Of a stretch of DNA of 64,000 nt, positions 10,628-20,844 are shown in pieces. The position numbers and the translations under genes were made by a program. The notes under the pieces are model-generated. The model saw nothing but the letters and a program-made list of their open reading frames with translations. It had not been told where the DNA came from and ran no database searches. Source of the stretch: Gautieria morchelliformis (Eukaryota > Basidiomycota > Agaricomycetes > Gomphales > Gomphaceae). Every line of letters starts with the position of its first letter. Within the stretch, counting starts at the first letter, position 1. Where the stretch lies: NCBI GenBank assembly GCA_015179125.1, contig WHVA01000188.1:124001-188000 (forward strand). The letters run 5' to 3'.

Positions 10628-11684
10628 TGTTATAATATATGTCAGATTAAAATGATTTTGATAAATGATCTCTGTTGCCCAGCGGCGGGGACTGCTATGT
10701 TTGTCCTGTCACTGTGTGCTGCCTAAGCTTGGCGAGGCACGTCCATCACTGATGGATGCTGGTCACATGACCGTGTTAATGGAAGAGTGGGTTCGATCTA
10801 GAGAATGAGTATCTCAAAAGGCTTCACTTTTGAGATAGTTTAGAGTAGGCAATGATAATAGACTCTCAACGAAGATTTAGAGAAAACTATCGAGGATTAA
10901 GTTCTGTAGTTATCAAACAAGTCTACAGTTACTTCAGGGGGTGAAACAGTAATTTCTGGATGATCGGCTCGTACATTTGTGGTAGCTATTTATACTATAA
11001 TAGTAATGACTACCAGTGTTCAGGATAATAAGTGGATGGGTCGAAAAACTATGTGTAAATAAAGGGGTGACTGTTTGTAGTCATAAAGCCATAGAAAAGA
11101 TGGGGATATTCCAAGGGGGATAGGCTTTGGAGTAGAGTCTTGTATCTACTATACAAAGCACCTGTCTACATGATGTTAGGATAATAGTCAGTTAGACGTG
11201 TCATGGAGTACAATAGAAAATGAGAACTAAGTTTCTCTTGTGCAACATAAATCCTGCTCTTGGTGATGGCGCCGCTGTCTCTGTGCCTCTTCTGTGAGGC
11301 AGCTAATTGAGCATGTGTGTTTGGAATGACGTTCTGTCGTCATTCTGTAACGTCCGGTGCTCCTGCCCAGTCTGTGTCCCTCTGCTGTGTTTGGTGCCTG
11401 TGGACTGGTGCCTATCGATGTCATGGCCAATGCCATATGCCAACAGGTGCGCTATCTCTGATCGGCCACGTGTGGCCAATGCGGGTGGTATTCTATATTC
11501 CTGTATCTTATCTAATTGATAGATAACATAGCTTGATCATGATGCTATCTGGTGCTCCCGTGATGATATCTATGGTGTCGTGAACGTTGTTTCCATTCCT
11601 TAATAAATTCTTTTTTTTGTTCTTTTTGTTAGTTTCTAGATTGATAAGAGGGATTTAAATAGTATAGTTGTGTCTATCACAACA
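10628..11684. mobile_element. Solo LTR-F (1,057 bp), target duplication GTGGC
   Basis: Starts TGTTATAATATATGTCAG and ends TATCACAACA, with GTGGC at 10623-10627 and 11685-11689. The middle (CAAACAAGTCTACAGTTACT, about 10915-10935) matches the copy at 19783-20720. It interrupts copia H integrase. A TATAAATAG-like box on the minus strand near 10990 hints that minus is the sense strand. Confidence 0.88.
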
Positions 11685-11760
11685 GTGGCAAGCTGGAGCC
11701 CAAAGCAGACGAGGGTAGATGGGTTGGGTACAGCTATGAAAGCAAGGGACATAGGATCTA
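11685..11760 (+). pseudogene. Copia H integrase C-terminal piece
   Basis: Continues the integrase after LTR-F: KLEPKADEGRWVGYSYES then KGHRIYV, the usual copia integrase C-terminal block (K...A.EG.wvGY...S.gyR.y). It is cut at 11760 by the next LTR. The reverse transcriptase of this element is not in the window. Confidence 0.8.
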
Positions 11761-12167
11761 TGTCAGGGGAACCCCAATCATACACTGCTTTATCGCGATA
11801 TGCATTATCGCAGTGTGTTATTGGTGGCCCCTGAGCTTCTCCTAGCCTTCGGCATCCTTCTGTCTTGTGTTCCATTTATTTCCTTTCCTGTTCTGGCCCC
11901 TTCCGACATCATTCCTTCCTTATCTGTCCAGCCCTGTTATCGCTGGTGTGATTGCTTATGTAACTTGGGCCTTCGGTGATCAGGCTAGCATGCCCGAGCT
12001 TACTTATAGTTGTAGTTATGTGGCCAAGGGGTTCCTTAGAGTTTTCTCTTTGGATCCCCCTTTGCCAGGTATGTCTGTGTTGTGTATATAGTTCTCTATC
12101 TTACTTTGGAGCCCCCTTCGCCAGTTTGCCACTTGAGTGTAGAGCATCTGCCTATGTTGCCCTTATA
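11761..12167 (+). mobile_element. LTR1-related 5' LTR of a gypsy element
   Basis: Starts TGTCAGGGGAACCCC and ends ATGTTGCCCTTATA. It shares with LTR1 the leader blocks CTTTGGATCCCCCTTTGCCAG and CTTTGGAGCCCCCTTCGCCAG, between which lies a 56-nt intron-like stretch (12069-12124, GTATGT...CAG). It is inserted into copia H and followed by a gag gene at 12286, so it acts as a 5' LTR, not a solo LTR. No second LTR of exactly this type is seen downstream. Confidence 0.75.
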
Positions 12168-12285
12168 GTAGAAACTCCTCTCTGGAGTACCAGTTGTGAA
12201 ATCGCCCGACTTTGAATCGAACACCCTTTGAAAGCAGTGATTTTAGCAACCCTTTCTCATACCCTGACACCCTCTACCACCTACC

Positions 12286-13609
12286 ATGGACATGCCATCT
12301 GCTGCTGAAGTTTTGGACCGCTTGGCGGCAATAGAGCAAGAGTTGATGAGAGAGAGGCATGAAAAACAAGATCTGGAGATGAGGTTGAACACCCTGCAGA
12401 CTACGACAACCAGGCTGATGGCGGGACTCCCTACTCGTGTTCGCACCTCCTCAAAGCGCACAGCTGAGCCAGCAAAGCCCTCCAAGTACGATGGCAACCG
12501 CATGAATGGTCACAACTTTATCCAGTCATGCAGCCTCTACCTGGGTGTGTGTAAGCGACTTCCCAGACGAAAAGTCGCAGATCCTTTGGGCAATGTCCTT
12601 CATGAAAATGGGAAGGGCTGTGACTTTCACCACTCGTGCATTCACTCATGAAGCAAAGCGCGGCACACCACTCTATGCAACCTGGCAGGATTTTGTAGAG
12701 GCTTTTCGCCAGCAGTTCTACCCCCTGCATGAGGCCACCCACGCGATGAATCAATTGGAATCGCACCAGTACCATCAGGGCAAGCATTCAGTCGACGAAT
12801 ATATCAATGGGTTCAAAGAGCTGGTTGAGAAGGTTGAATACACAGATGGGCAGTCAATTGTGATGAAGTTCCGTTGAGGTCTCAACCCTGCAATCCATGG
12901 TCGCATTGCATTGATGTTAGATGGCAGGCCAAAGGACGATGACCCTTCTGCATGGTATGGAGTGGCGAGAACAGTTGCACTCATGTGTGCAGCCAAGGAA
13001 GGGTTCCAGGGACCCGGTGGGTTCCTTCTATAAGGGGAGGGTGTAAAGAAGTGGATTCAGAGAGGGGGGGGTCCACAAGACCCCACTGTATAGTAGTGCG
13101 TGGGAACTGCCCGGCAGTTCCCCAGCTTGATCGCATCTTACTCTTACCTGTCACTACGTAGCATTCAGAATACCACACTGGTCAAGCTCTGTTGTTCCCT
13201 TGTGATACAAGGTCTTAAGATCGACATCTTTAAAGTGACAAACGGTGGCCCTCCCCTGCCGCCAGTTTTTTGCAAGGCAGGTGAATCACATACCAAGTTC
13301 ACCAGTCAACTCCCATCGAGGCCAGCAATAATGCCAGTGCCCACACCCCTCCCAACTGCCTCTGGACCCACTCCGATGGATGTGGACACTGCAAAAAAGC
13401 GATTCTCACAGCTACTAACCTGTCGGCGCTGCGGGAAGGTCAGACACTTCGCACGAGAATGCCCCCAGGCCTCCAATGTCTGCTACATGACAGCTGATGG
13501 GCGTGAGGAGCTGCTGGAGCACTGGATGGTTGCTGCAGATGTGCGAGATGTCGCTGAGGAAGAGGTCGAGAAGGATGACATGGAGGATTTTGCGTCACGC
13601 AGCGAGTGA
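12286..13609 (+). pseudogene. Gypsy gag with zinc knuckle, interrupted
   Basis: Ty3/gypsy capsid-nucleocapsid gene. ATG at 12286 (MDMPSAAEVLDRLAAIEQEL) opens a short coiled coil. The retrotrans_gag domain runs through KPSKYDGN, ATWQDFVEAFRQQFYPL and HSVDEYINGFKELVEKV to the conserved FR-GLNPAIHGRIAL. A frameshift lies near 12540, and TGA at 12875-12877 replaces the second Arg of FRRGL. A 223-bp LTR-B-containing insertion (13021-13243) splits gag; it resumes as GGPPLPPVFCKAGES and ends with the knuckle CRRCGKVRHFARECP (about 13420-13465). Confidence 0.85.
13021..13243 (+). mobile_element. PPT plus short LTR-B inserted in gag, GGTGG repeats at both ends
   Basis: It begins with sequence matching the 3' internal end of the ORF3 gypsy elements (GTTCC..CTATA..GGGGAGGG), goes into an LTR-B copy starting TGTAAAG at 13042 and ends near ATCGACATCTTTAAA. 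Flanks GGTGG at 13016-13020 and 13244-13248 look like a target duplication. Unlike a normal LTR insertion, the left end is the polypurine tract, not TG. Gag coding resumes immediately after it. Confidence 0.6.
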
Positions 13610-14190
13610 GAGATGTGCCCTCGCTGCCCCTGTCCAATAGCTTTGCTGCCCTGTCAATAGCCCCAGATACTGAAGATGCAATTCATGTGTCAGAAACTGG
13701 GTCACACACAGCAAGCGATAAAGACACATCAACCGACGACATTCTGAAAAGTCCTTCGCCACTATTGAAGCGTTGGGAGCGAGCCCTTCCCAAGCACTTC
13801 GTGGTTGCATCTGTTCCCTCTTCAAATTTGCTGAACCTCAAGGTAGAGATCCAGACAACAGACACAGCTGAGGCCAAAGGAGTGACTGTGTTCCTTGACA
13901 GTGGTGCGACTGTGTTATTCATCGACAGCGAATTTGTAGCCACTGAGAAGTTAACCATGCGATCACTGACATGCCCCACCCCCATGTATAATGTTGATGG
14001 CACCCCCAATGAGGGTGGAGCAATTTGTTGATGTCATCCTGCGATTCCGCAACCACTCCAAACGTGCTGTCTTCGCCATTATGAACCTTGGGAAGCACAA
14101 GATGATCCTCAGCTATCCATGGCTCCAGGAGCATAACCCAGAGGTTAACTGGCAAATGCAGGAGGTGACACTGAGTTGATGCCCTGCACA
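13610..14190 (+). pseudogene. Gypsy aspartic protease (retropepsin)
   Basis: Protease part of the gypsy polyprotein. The active-site motif VFLDSGATVLFID is at about 13890-13925, and the C-terminal flap-like block GKHKMILSYPWLQEHNPEVN at about 14090-14150. A frameshift near 14000 separates them. A stop follows where the linker starting CPAQCHTCRATLREER should continue. Downstream, reverse transcriptase and RNase H are missing: sequence jumps to the integrase linker by about 14250, which implies an internal deletion. Confidence 0.8.
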
Positions 14191-14439
14191 GTGTCACACC
14201 TGCAGAGCGACACTGCGGGAAGAGCGGAAAGAGCAGGTGAGGATACGTGCATGCCGCTGCGCAGAGCAGTGACGAGACAGTCTAACTGCCTTGCAGAGAA
14301 GACAGAGGCGTGGCTAGTGGAATCCTCTGCATTAAATGAGGGCTCACAAAAGCCCACAAATGGTGTCGCATCACGTGACGACAACGACAATGATGTCTGA
14401 GTCATTGCCACAGGCAACGACAGCGCACCTCTGCGCCAG

Positions 14440-15765
14440 AGAATTGAACAGGGTGTAGACCTGGCCAAGGTCTTGCGAGATGTGTACCATAAGGACCCCA
14501 TGTTCTCAAAGATCATGGAGCACCCGAACGCGCACCCGAGATTTGGTATCCAGGACAGGCTGATTTGGACAAAGAATCAGCTCAAAGACATCATCGCCGT
14601 CCCCCAATCTGTTCTTCATGGGGGAAGGAGGCTGATCGAAATCATCATCCATCGAGCACACCAGATGGTTGGTCACTACGGCCATCTGAAGACATTGAAC
14701 TACATTCAAAGGTCATACTGGTGGCCGGGCATGAGCCCGGACATCGAGTCATTCTGCACATCATGCGCGAAGTGCCAGATGACAAAAACTGGACCACAAC
14801 AGCCCAAAGGTTTACTACACAGCCTACCCATTCCGGATAGGCCGTGGCAGTCAATCGGCATCGACTTCATGGGCCCCCCTGCCCAAATCAAATGACTGTG
14901 ACTACCTGATGGTAGTCATCGACCGACTAATGTCGCACATCCACCTCGTCCCAACAATGACGAGCATGTCAGCCACACTCGAAGTTCACGTCTATTTTTG
15001 GGCGTGAACTACAGCAACTCATGGGGACTAAGCTCCTCATGTTGACTGCCTTCCATCCCCAAACGGATGGAGCAACCGAGCGCACAAGCCGCTTTATCGG
15101 ACAGATATTGCACGCAGTAGTCAGGGACGATCAGAAGTATTGGGCATTGAAATACCCAATGGTTGAGGTTGCCCTCAACAGCAACGTCAGTGCAACCACC
15201 GGGTTGGCACCCTTTGAGCTGAACCACAGCTACCGTGGATAGACCTCCCCATAGCGGTGGACACCCCATTTAAAGAGGTAGCCTGGTTCGCACATCAGGC
15301 CAGATGGAACCTGATGACGGTGCACGATGCAATTATGGAACATCAAGTGACACAGACCTTTCATGCGAACAAGGAATGTACAGCGAGTGACAGGTACATG
15401 GCCAACAACCGCATATACCTGTCGACCCAAAACCTGACTCTGCCGAAAGGAAGAGCCAGAAAACTCTTGCCGTGGTACATCGGACCATACCGCATCATCG
15501 AGGCACACAATGATGCCTTGATGGTGACCCTTGAACTCCCCGATGAGCTGAAAAGCATCATTCTATGACTTTGGAGCAAATGATGACGAGGAGTGGGACG
15601 TCGATGAAATTATCGCACATTGATGGATAAACTCAACGGACCTGGAGTTCCAGGTCCGCTGGACCCTAGGCAACGTAACATGGGAGCCCATGTCGTCATG
15701 CAAGGATCTTGAAGCTCTAGATAACTATCTAGAGCTCTGGGGGGTTGGCAAGCCACGCGACCTCT
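14440..15765 (+). pseudogene. Gypsy chromointegrase (zinc finger, core, chromodomain)
   Basis: The HHCC zinc finger (HRAHQMVGHYGHLKTLN...CTSCAKC) is at about 14650-14775. The core starts SIGIDFMGP and continues YLMVVIDRL; the Glu region is AFHPQTDGATERTSR (about 15050-15095), then ALNSNVSATTGLAPFELNHS. A C-terminal domain (PWYIGPYRIIEAH) and a chromodomain (DEIIAH...FQVRW...VTWEP) at about 15590-15760 close the gene. Stops and frameshifts occur near 14893, 15000, 15241, 15566 and 15620. The chromodomain places it in the chromoviruses. Confidence 0.88.
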
Positions 15766-18543
15766 CCAAGTGCCGCTAGATGCGTCAATCACATGCACAC
15801 CATGTGACATGCTGGCCACAGCGTGGTTAAATTTTCACCTCGGATCTTTCCGAGGTGCATCACTTCTTGGACGCAACCACCACCATCATCTGGTAATGAA
15901 GATGATGCCATCCAAGGATGGAATGGACATTGATCCGTCAACGTCCAAGCCACATTCAACGGCCCTGAGACAAGGGGCAGCTGACCTCCTGTGGGCCCCA
16001 GTGGATCAGGAACACTGGATGATCATAGGATGGGAAGATGCACTGGCAATCGTCCACCCGGATGACTGCGACAACTGCACAGCTTACGCCGTGCACTTAT
16101 GGACTGCGACGGGCACCCGCAAGGTGAAGCTGAAAGATGAAGACATCGGCGACGCTGTCAACGCAGCCTAGGGATGGCTCCCAAGGGGCATCGCACGTGA
16201 CGCGCGAGTGGAACCCCTGCGGGACTTCCATGACCTCAAAAAAGAGGTCAAGGACCTAGAATGCGTGGTCGAAGAGCATGACAACGTGCTCGAAGTCAAG
16301 TGAGCTGAAGTAGAAGAGCTCGAGGAGCAGCTGAAGGCACTCCAGCTCACACACGCAGCCTCCAAAAGGCCGCGCCATGACCTGGCCACAGACCCAGTGG
16401 CCGGCCCTTCATCACCTCGCGCAATGGCACCCTTGCCAACGTGTGCAGCCTTGGGACTGGTTTCCCAAATATCAGCTCCCACCCAACATCAATGGAGGGG
16501 TGGAGCGCGCCATCCGACGCTGCGTACCACATCCCAGACACATGGGAATCTGAGTCCTCCGTCTGGAAGACGTACGAGCCGGACAGAGCTCAGCGTATGG
16601 CTGAGCAGCCTAAAAATAAGCGCCAGAAATTGCGCAGCACCCCCAACATGGTCAATGGCCTAGCCATTGCGAGGGAAAGCCTGATCAGTGCATACCTAGT
16701 GGCATCACCGTCGCACATTATCAATGACCCTGCCCTACAACGGCAGGTAGCATTGGTTGAGGCCCAGTACATCGGGCCTCACATGGACCTGCCGCCACCG
16801 GTGGGGACAGTTTACCCTCCCTACCTGGGGGAGGGAGTGATCATACCACTTGGAGACCAGCCGATCTCCGAGACAGGCTTCCTACCATGACCAGTTGTTA
16901 CGTATTGAGATTTCCGCTAAGTCGGAACTGGAAAGGACAGCGGCTTCAACTTGTAGGTTGTGCCCCCAATGAACTATCGTCCTAGGTATTTCGGAAATGG
17001 GTCGGAAGTCGGAATGCACTGAACTGAAGGTGGGTCGGAACTTGGGTCGGAACTGAGGCGGAAGGCGGAAGACGGAAAGGCAGAGGGACTGAGGACTTGC
17101 TAGACTCGCTGTGCTAAGAACAGGAGATGGAGCGAAGGAAATCAAGTATCGAAGGTGATTATCTGATTGCATACATGAGGGGGTTTTATACAAAGCGCAG
17201 GAACAACAAGTAATAGTATGATACTAAGCAAGTTCCGGAGAGTGCGGGAATCGGATAGACATACAGGGTAAGTAGCTAATACGGAACAATGGGTGACAAG
17301 GGGGGGTGCAGGGTAGGGTAAGTACAATGGCAAAGAACAAGGCGGGTAAGTACAATAGGCATTGGAAGAAACGGAACTACGGAAATGGTATCTTGCTGTG
17401 CTCAGGGTCGAGTACGGGGGCCGGTATCTGGAGGTGGCCAGGGGTACTGAAAGAACAAGGGAGGAGGGTTGCGGATGTTGCAGATGTCGGAATAGAGTCG
17501 GAGGTGGCACGGAGGTGGCGCGGAGGATGTGCGGAGGTGGCGGAGATGGTTGATCGGAACAGTCGTAACACCAGTAGGAAAGGCACCACAACAGTGTACT
17601 CAATGGTACGACATCTGCCCACTTGACGATGCACGCTTCATCGAGCTCCGAACACGTGCGAAGGACCGCAGTTCCTGCACACACGCGAGATGATTGGCGT
17701 GTTCAAGCGCATCGAGCGCGAGCAACGTGCTCATAATCCCAAATGGGATTGTTTCATGATAGTGAGTGGTACCCCGCTCAGCATCGTGGCCATCCTTCAG
17801 GGTTGGATACACAACCCTGAAGGAATTCCTTCTGCCATCCACGACAACGCGGATGGAAACCTCAACCTCAAAGACATGGATGTCTGGATGTGGTTGAAGC
17901 CCCTCGCACCCCGAGTCAAAGGGGTCATGTCACCTCTCAAGTCGAGACTCTTCGAGTTGTTTGGCTCGACTGACCAATGGTCAAGCTTCATCGATGCCAG
18001 GGAATGCCTGACACCGCAGAGCACCAGCCTGCGGCTGTCCATCACAGGTCCATATCCCATGATAGGCCGAGCTGGCCCAGACATCCCGCTCGCCGAGATC
18101 ACATGATGGTTGGCCTGCTATGCCAGCATCACTTGCGAATGAGTGGCTCACATTGAACATTATGTTCAACGCAGTTTTACTGGCACGGCATTCAGTGCCG
18201 CCGCCCGGGAGGGTCAACAAAAGATCCTCGAGACCAGCCATGTGAGGGCCGCAGTGCCACTATCACTCACTCACACCCAGCTCGACCAAGAGCTTGCGAG
18301 CATCCGGCCTCCTCCACAGGCTGACAACCCAGCCATCGAGGCCATACTCCACAAGGATACTGGCCTCGCTGGCCAAGTGGAAGCCCCCGCCAGTGGTGAG
18401 GTAGAGCCACTGCACCCAACCACCCCTGCTGACGCGGAGGTGCCCCCGGTGGAGTCGCGTGCTCCACTGGCCCCATACGATGATGTCGTCATTGCATCAG
18501 AATCACTGGAGGACACCATCATGGATGACCTCTATGATTCCTA
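15766..18543 (+). pseudogene. ORF3 of the gypsy element, copy 1 (unknown function)
   Basis: A long frame downstream of the chromodomain and upstream of the 3' LTR; standard Ty3/gypsy elements lack it. In order: a block with DLLWAPVDQEHWMIIGWEDA (about 15980-16040), a coiled coil (VKDLECVVEEHDN, then EELEEQLKAL), a low-complexity AGPSSPRAMAPLP linker, AQYIGPHMDLPPP (about 16765), then after a solo LTR-E the block LQGWIHNPEGIPSAIHDNAD with DVWMWLKPLAP (about 17800-17910), and an acidic Pro-rich tail ending DLYDS. Stops (16169, 16302, 18104) and frame changes show it is dead. The same blocks recur in order at 35943-40615, so it was part of the element. No known domain recognised. Confidence 0.65.
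16896..17570 (-). mobile_element. Solo LTR-E (675 bp), target duplication CCAGT
   Basis: Plus-strand ends are TGTTACGTATTG and AGTCGTAACA, flanked by CCAGT at 16891-16895 and 17571-17575. On the minus strand a TATAAAACCCC box (about 17185-17195) marks the sense direction. U3 is rich in TTCCG/CTCCG units. It splits ORF3 copy 1. Confidence 0.93.
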
Positions 18544-18576
18544 AAGTTGCCTATAGTTGTCTATAGAGTGGGAGGG

Positions 18577-19403
18577 TGTAAGTAACCTGTCTGTGTATAC
18601 TAGTTATTACATAATCCCAGTGGGCCCCTCACTGGAGGCATATAAAAATTTTCTGGTCTGAAAAACTGTTCAAAAAACTATAAAGATATTGCAAATTTTT
18701 TTAGTGTTTTTAATGTAAAACCTTTAACAACATTTTGTGTTTTTGTTAGAATTTGTTGAGCAAGAAAATTGTAAAAAAGTTTAAAGTTTTTTGCAGGGTT
18801 TTTTGTGTGTTTTTATAAGTTTCTTTGTGAAAACACAGAGAAACCCATAAAAAACCCTGAAAAAAACTTTGAATTTTTTTACAATTTTCTTGCTCAACAA
18901 ATTCTATTAAAAACACCAAATTTTATTATAGTTTTTTTTTTACATAAAAAAAACACTATTAATATTTGGAAAACCTTTACAGTTTTTTCAACAGTTTTCT
19001 TGTTTTTTTTTTTTTTTCAGGGTTTTTTATGGGTTTCTTTGTGTTTTCACAAAGAAACTTATAAAACACATAAAAAACCCTGCAAAAAACTTTAAACTTT
19101 TTTTACAATTTTCTTGCTCAACAAATCCTAATAAATACACAAAATTTTGTTAAAGTTTTTTTACATTAAAAACACTAAAAAATTTGAAATATCTTTACAG
19201 TTTTTTGAATAGTTTTTCAGACCAGAAAATCTTTATATGCCTCCAGTGTTAGGGACCCACCGTATAGTTTATGCACAGGAACCAGCCAGCGGTTCCCATC
19301 GCATCTTACTCTTACCTGTCACTACGTAGCATTCAGAATACCACACCTGGGTCAAGTTCTGCTGTGTTCTTGTGATACAAGGCGTAAGATCGACATCTTT
19401 ATA
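18577..19403 (+). mobile_element. 3' LTR-B of the ORF3 gypsy, containing a MITE
   Basis: A polypurine tract GTGGGAGGG directly precedes TGTAAGTAACC at 18577. The end near CGACATCTTTATA matches the other LTR-B copies (13042-13233, 40629-40859). An AT-rich palindromic MITE (18630-19248) sits inside; without it the LTR is about 208 bp. Confidence 0.75.
18630..19248. mobile_element. AT-rich palindromic MITE, CACTGGAGG termini
   Basis: Starts CACTGGAGGCATATAAA and ends TTTATATGCCTCCAGTG. The two halves mirror each other over 250 bp or more (for example AGACCAGAAAAT near the right end against ATTTTCTGGTCT near the left). The centre holds further inverted copies of TTGTTGAGCAAGAAAATTGT. No open frame of note. 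Related copies lie at 42816-43007 and 43622-43925; the last has a clear TAA duplication. CACT-G termini with a 3-bp duplication suggest CACTA (EnSpm) or PIF/Harbinger ancestry. Confidence 0.8.
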
Positions 19404-19421
19404 TACACGTTCCTTTGAGGG

Positions 19422-20812
19422 TGTTATGACCCATTCCCAAATCCGGACCAAAGCTTGGCTTCGGCTCTCGTTCGGGAACCTCGTGTATATCTCAGCTTCC
19501 TTCGCGTTTCCCTTCACACTTTCTATCACCCCTGATTCCCTTATTAGTTAGTTCCCCATTTGCCTGACCCTTGTTTCCCCTGACCGTTGATCCGATCATG
19601 TTCTATTCGTGACCCTGCATGCTACTTTACTATATAGACCTCCAGTCCACATGCAGTAGCTCCTCAGTTCAGATATCAAATTAGCTTGTTGTACCTGAGA
19701 CCCTTTGCTTGTTATCGAAACCCACATCTCAGCTTATAGCCGAGACCGCTCCCGAAATTGGGGCCGAACATAGAGTGGGCACTTTTAGGAATAATATGTC
19801 AGATATATTAGAATGGATATATCTGGTGACTCAGGGAGTGGGGACTCTTCGTGCACCCCTTTGCAGGGTATATGCGTGAGCTGACTAAGCTCTGTGGGGC
19901 GAGTGCGTCACTGATTGATGTAGGTCACGTGACCGAGTCGAGGAAGAAACAGGTGAGAACAGAGGAACAAGGGGTCCGAAGCTTTCGCTTTTGGAACAGT
20001 ATAGTGTAACCAGTTATAGTAGACTCTCAACAAAGAATTAGAGAGATCTATCAAGAACCAAGCTCTGTAGCTATCAAACAAGTCTACAGTTACTTCAGGA
20101 GGTGAAACAGTGAATCATGGATATTTCTGGATGATATTCTGGATGTTTTGTTCGTACATTTATGGTAGCTACTTATACTAAAATAGTAGTGAGTACCAGT
20201 GTTCAAGATAGTGAGTGAATGGGTCAGGATAATGTGGAAATGCTCCACAGGCTGCATACAGCTGTGGAGCAGGAACAATGACGGGGATACTTGTCCTACT
20301 GACAAGTATCTAAGCTGGGACCTAGGAGCAATGTACAAAGCCCCTTTCAACATGTAATACAGCTCGTAATCAGTGGAGCTGGTCAGGGGAATAGAATAGA
20401 AAAGAAATCATGTGTGTCCTGTGCTGTGTGCCTACAGCAGCCTTGGCAAGGCATTTGCCATCTCTGTACCTCTCTCCTGAGGTAGCTATTCAGTACGTCC
20501 ATAGATAGGACAGTGTACTGTAATCTCCATCGTGTCCGATGTCCCTGTATGTGTCTATTAGTCCCATAGCAATATTTCTTCTGACCAGGGCCCAGGTGCC
20601 TGCTTTCCAGGGCAGGCACTGCTACTGGTGCATGGATTATTTCTCCCAGATGTTAGCTCAGTTAGACGATTGTATAGACCTTAGAATACTGTGTGATATA
20701 GCTATCCATTTATTCTAACAGGCGCAACCCAAGCGGTTGAAGCCAAGCCCTCTGACCCGAGACCTAAGTTCGGCCTGGTATAACCGAACTGCAGTACGAC
20801 CCAACCTTAACA
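19422..20812 (+). mobile_element. 5' LTR of gypsy G, split by LTR-F
   Basis: Starts TGTTATGACCCATTCCC and ends CAACCTTAACA just before the gypsy G gag leader. The insertion of LTR-F at 19783-20720 leaves about 448 bp. The copy at 55373-55812 (minus) confirms the unbroken order GAGTGGGCGCAACCC across the insertion point. TATATAGACC near 19630 is a plausible TATA box. Confidence 0.75.
19783..20720. mobile_element. Solo LTR-F (938 bp), target duplication GGCAC/GGCGC
   Basis: The left end reads TTTTAGGAATAATATG (a degraded TGTTAGGATAATATG) and the right end TTATTCTAACA. Flanks GGCAC (19778-19782) and GGCGC (20721-20725) differ by one transition. The middle matches LTR-F at 10628-11684. It is inserted into the LTR of gypsy G. 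Confidence 0.82.
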
Positions 20813-20844
20813 GTATATCTGAACTCTCACACTCTTTGTTCAGA

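Noticed and set aside
11761-12167. Solo LTR interpretation for this LTR1 relative
   Set aside because: The right flank does not repeat ATCTA and a gag gene follows directly, so it is a 5' LTR.
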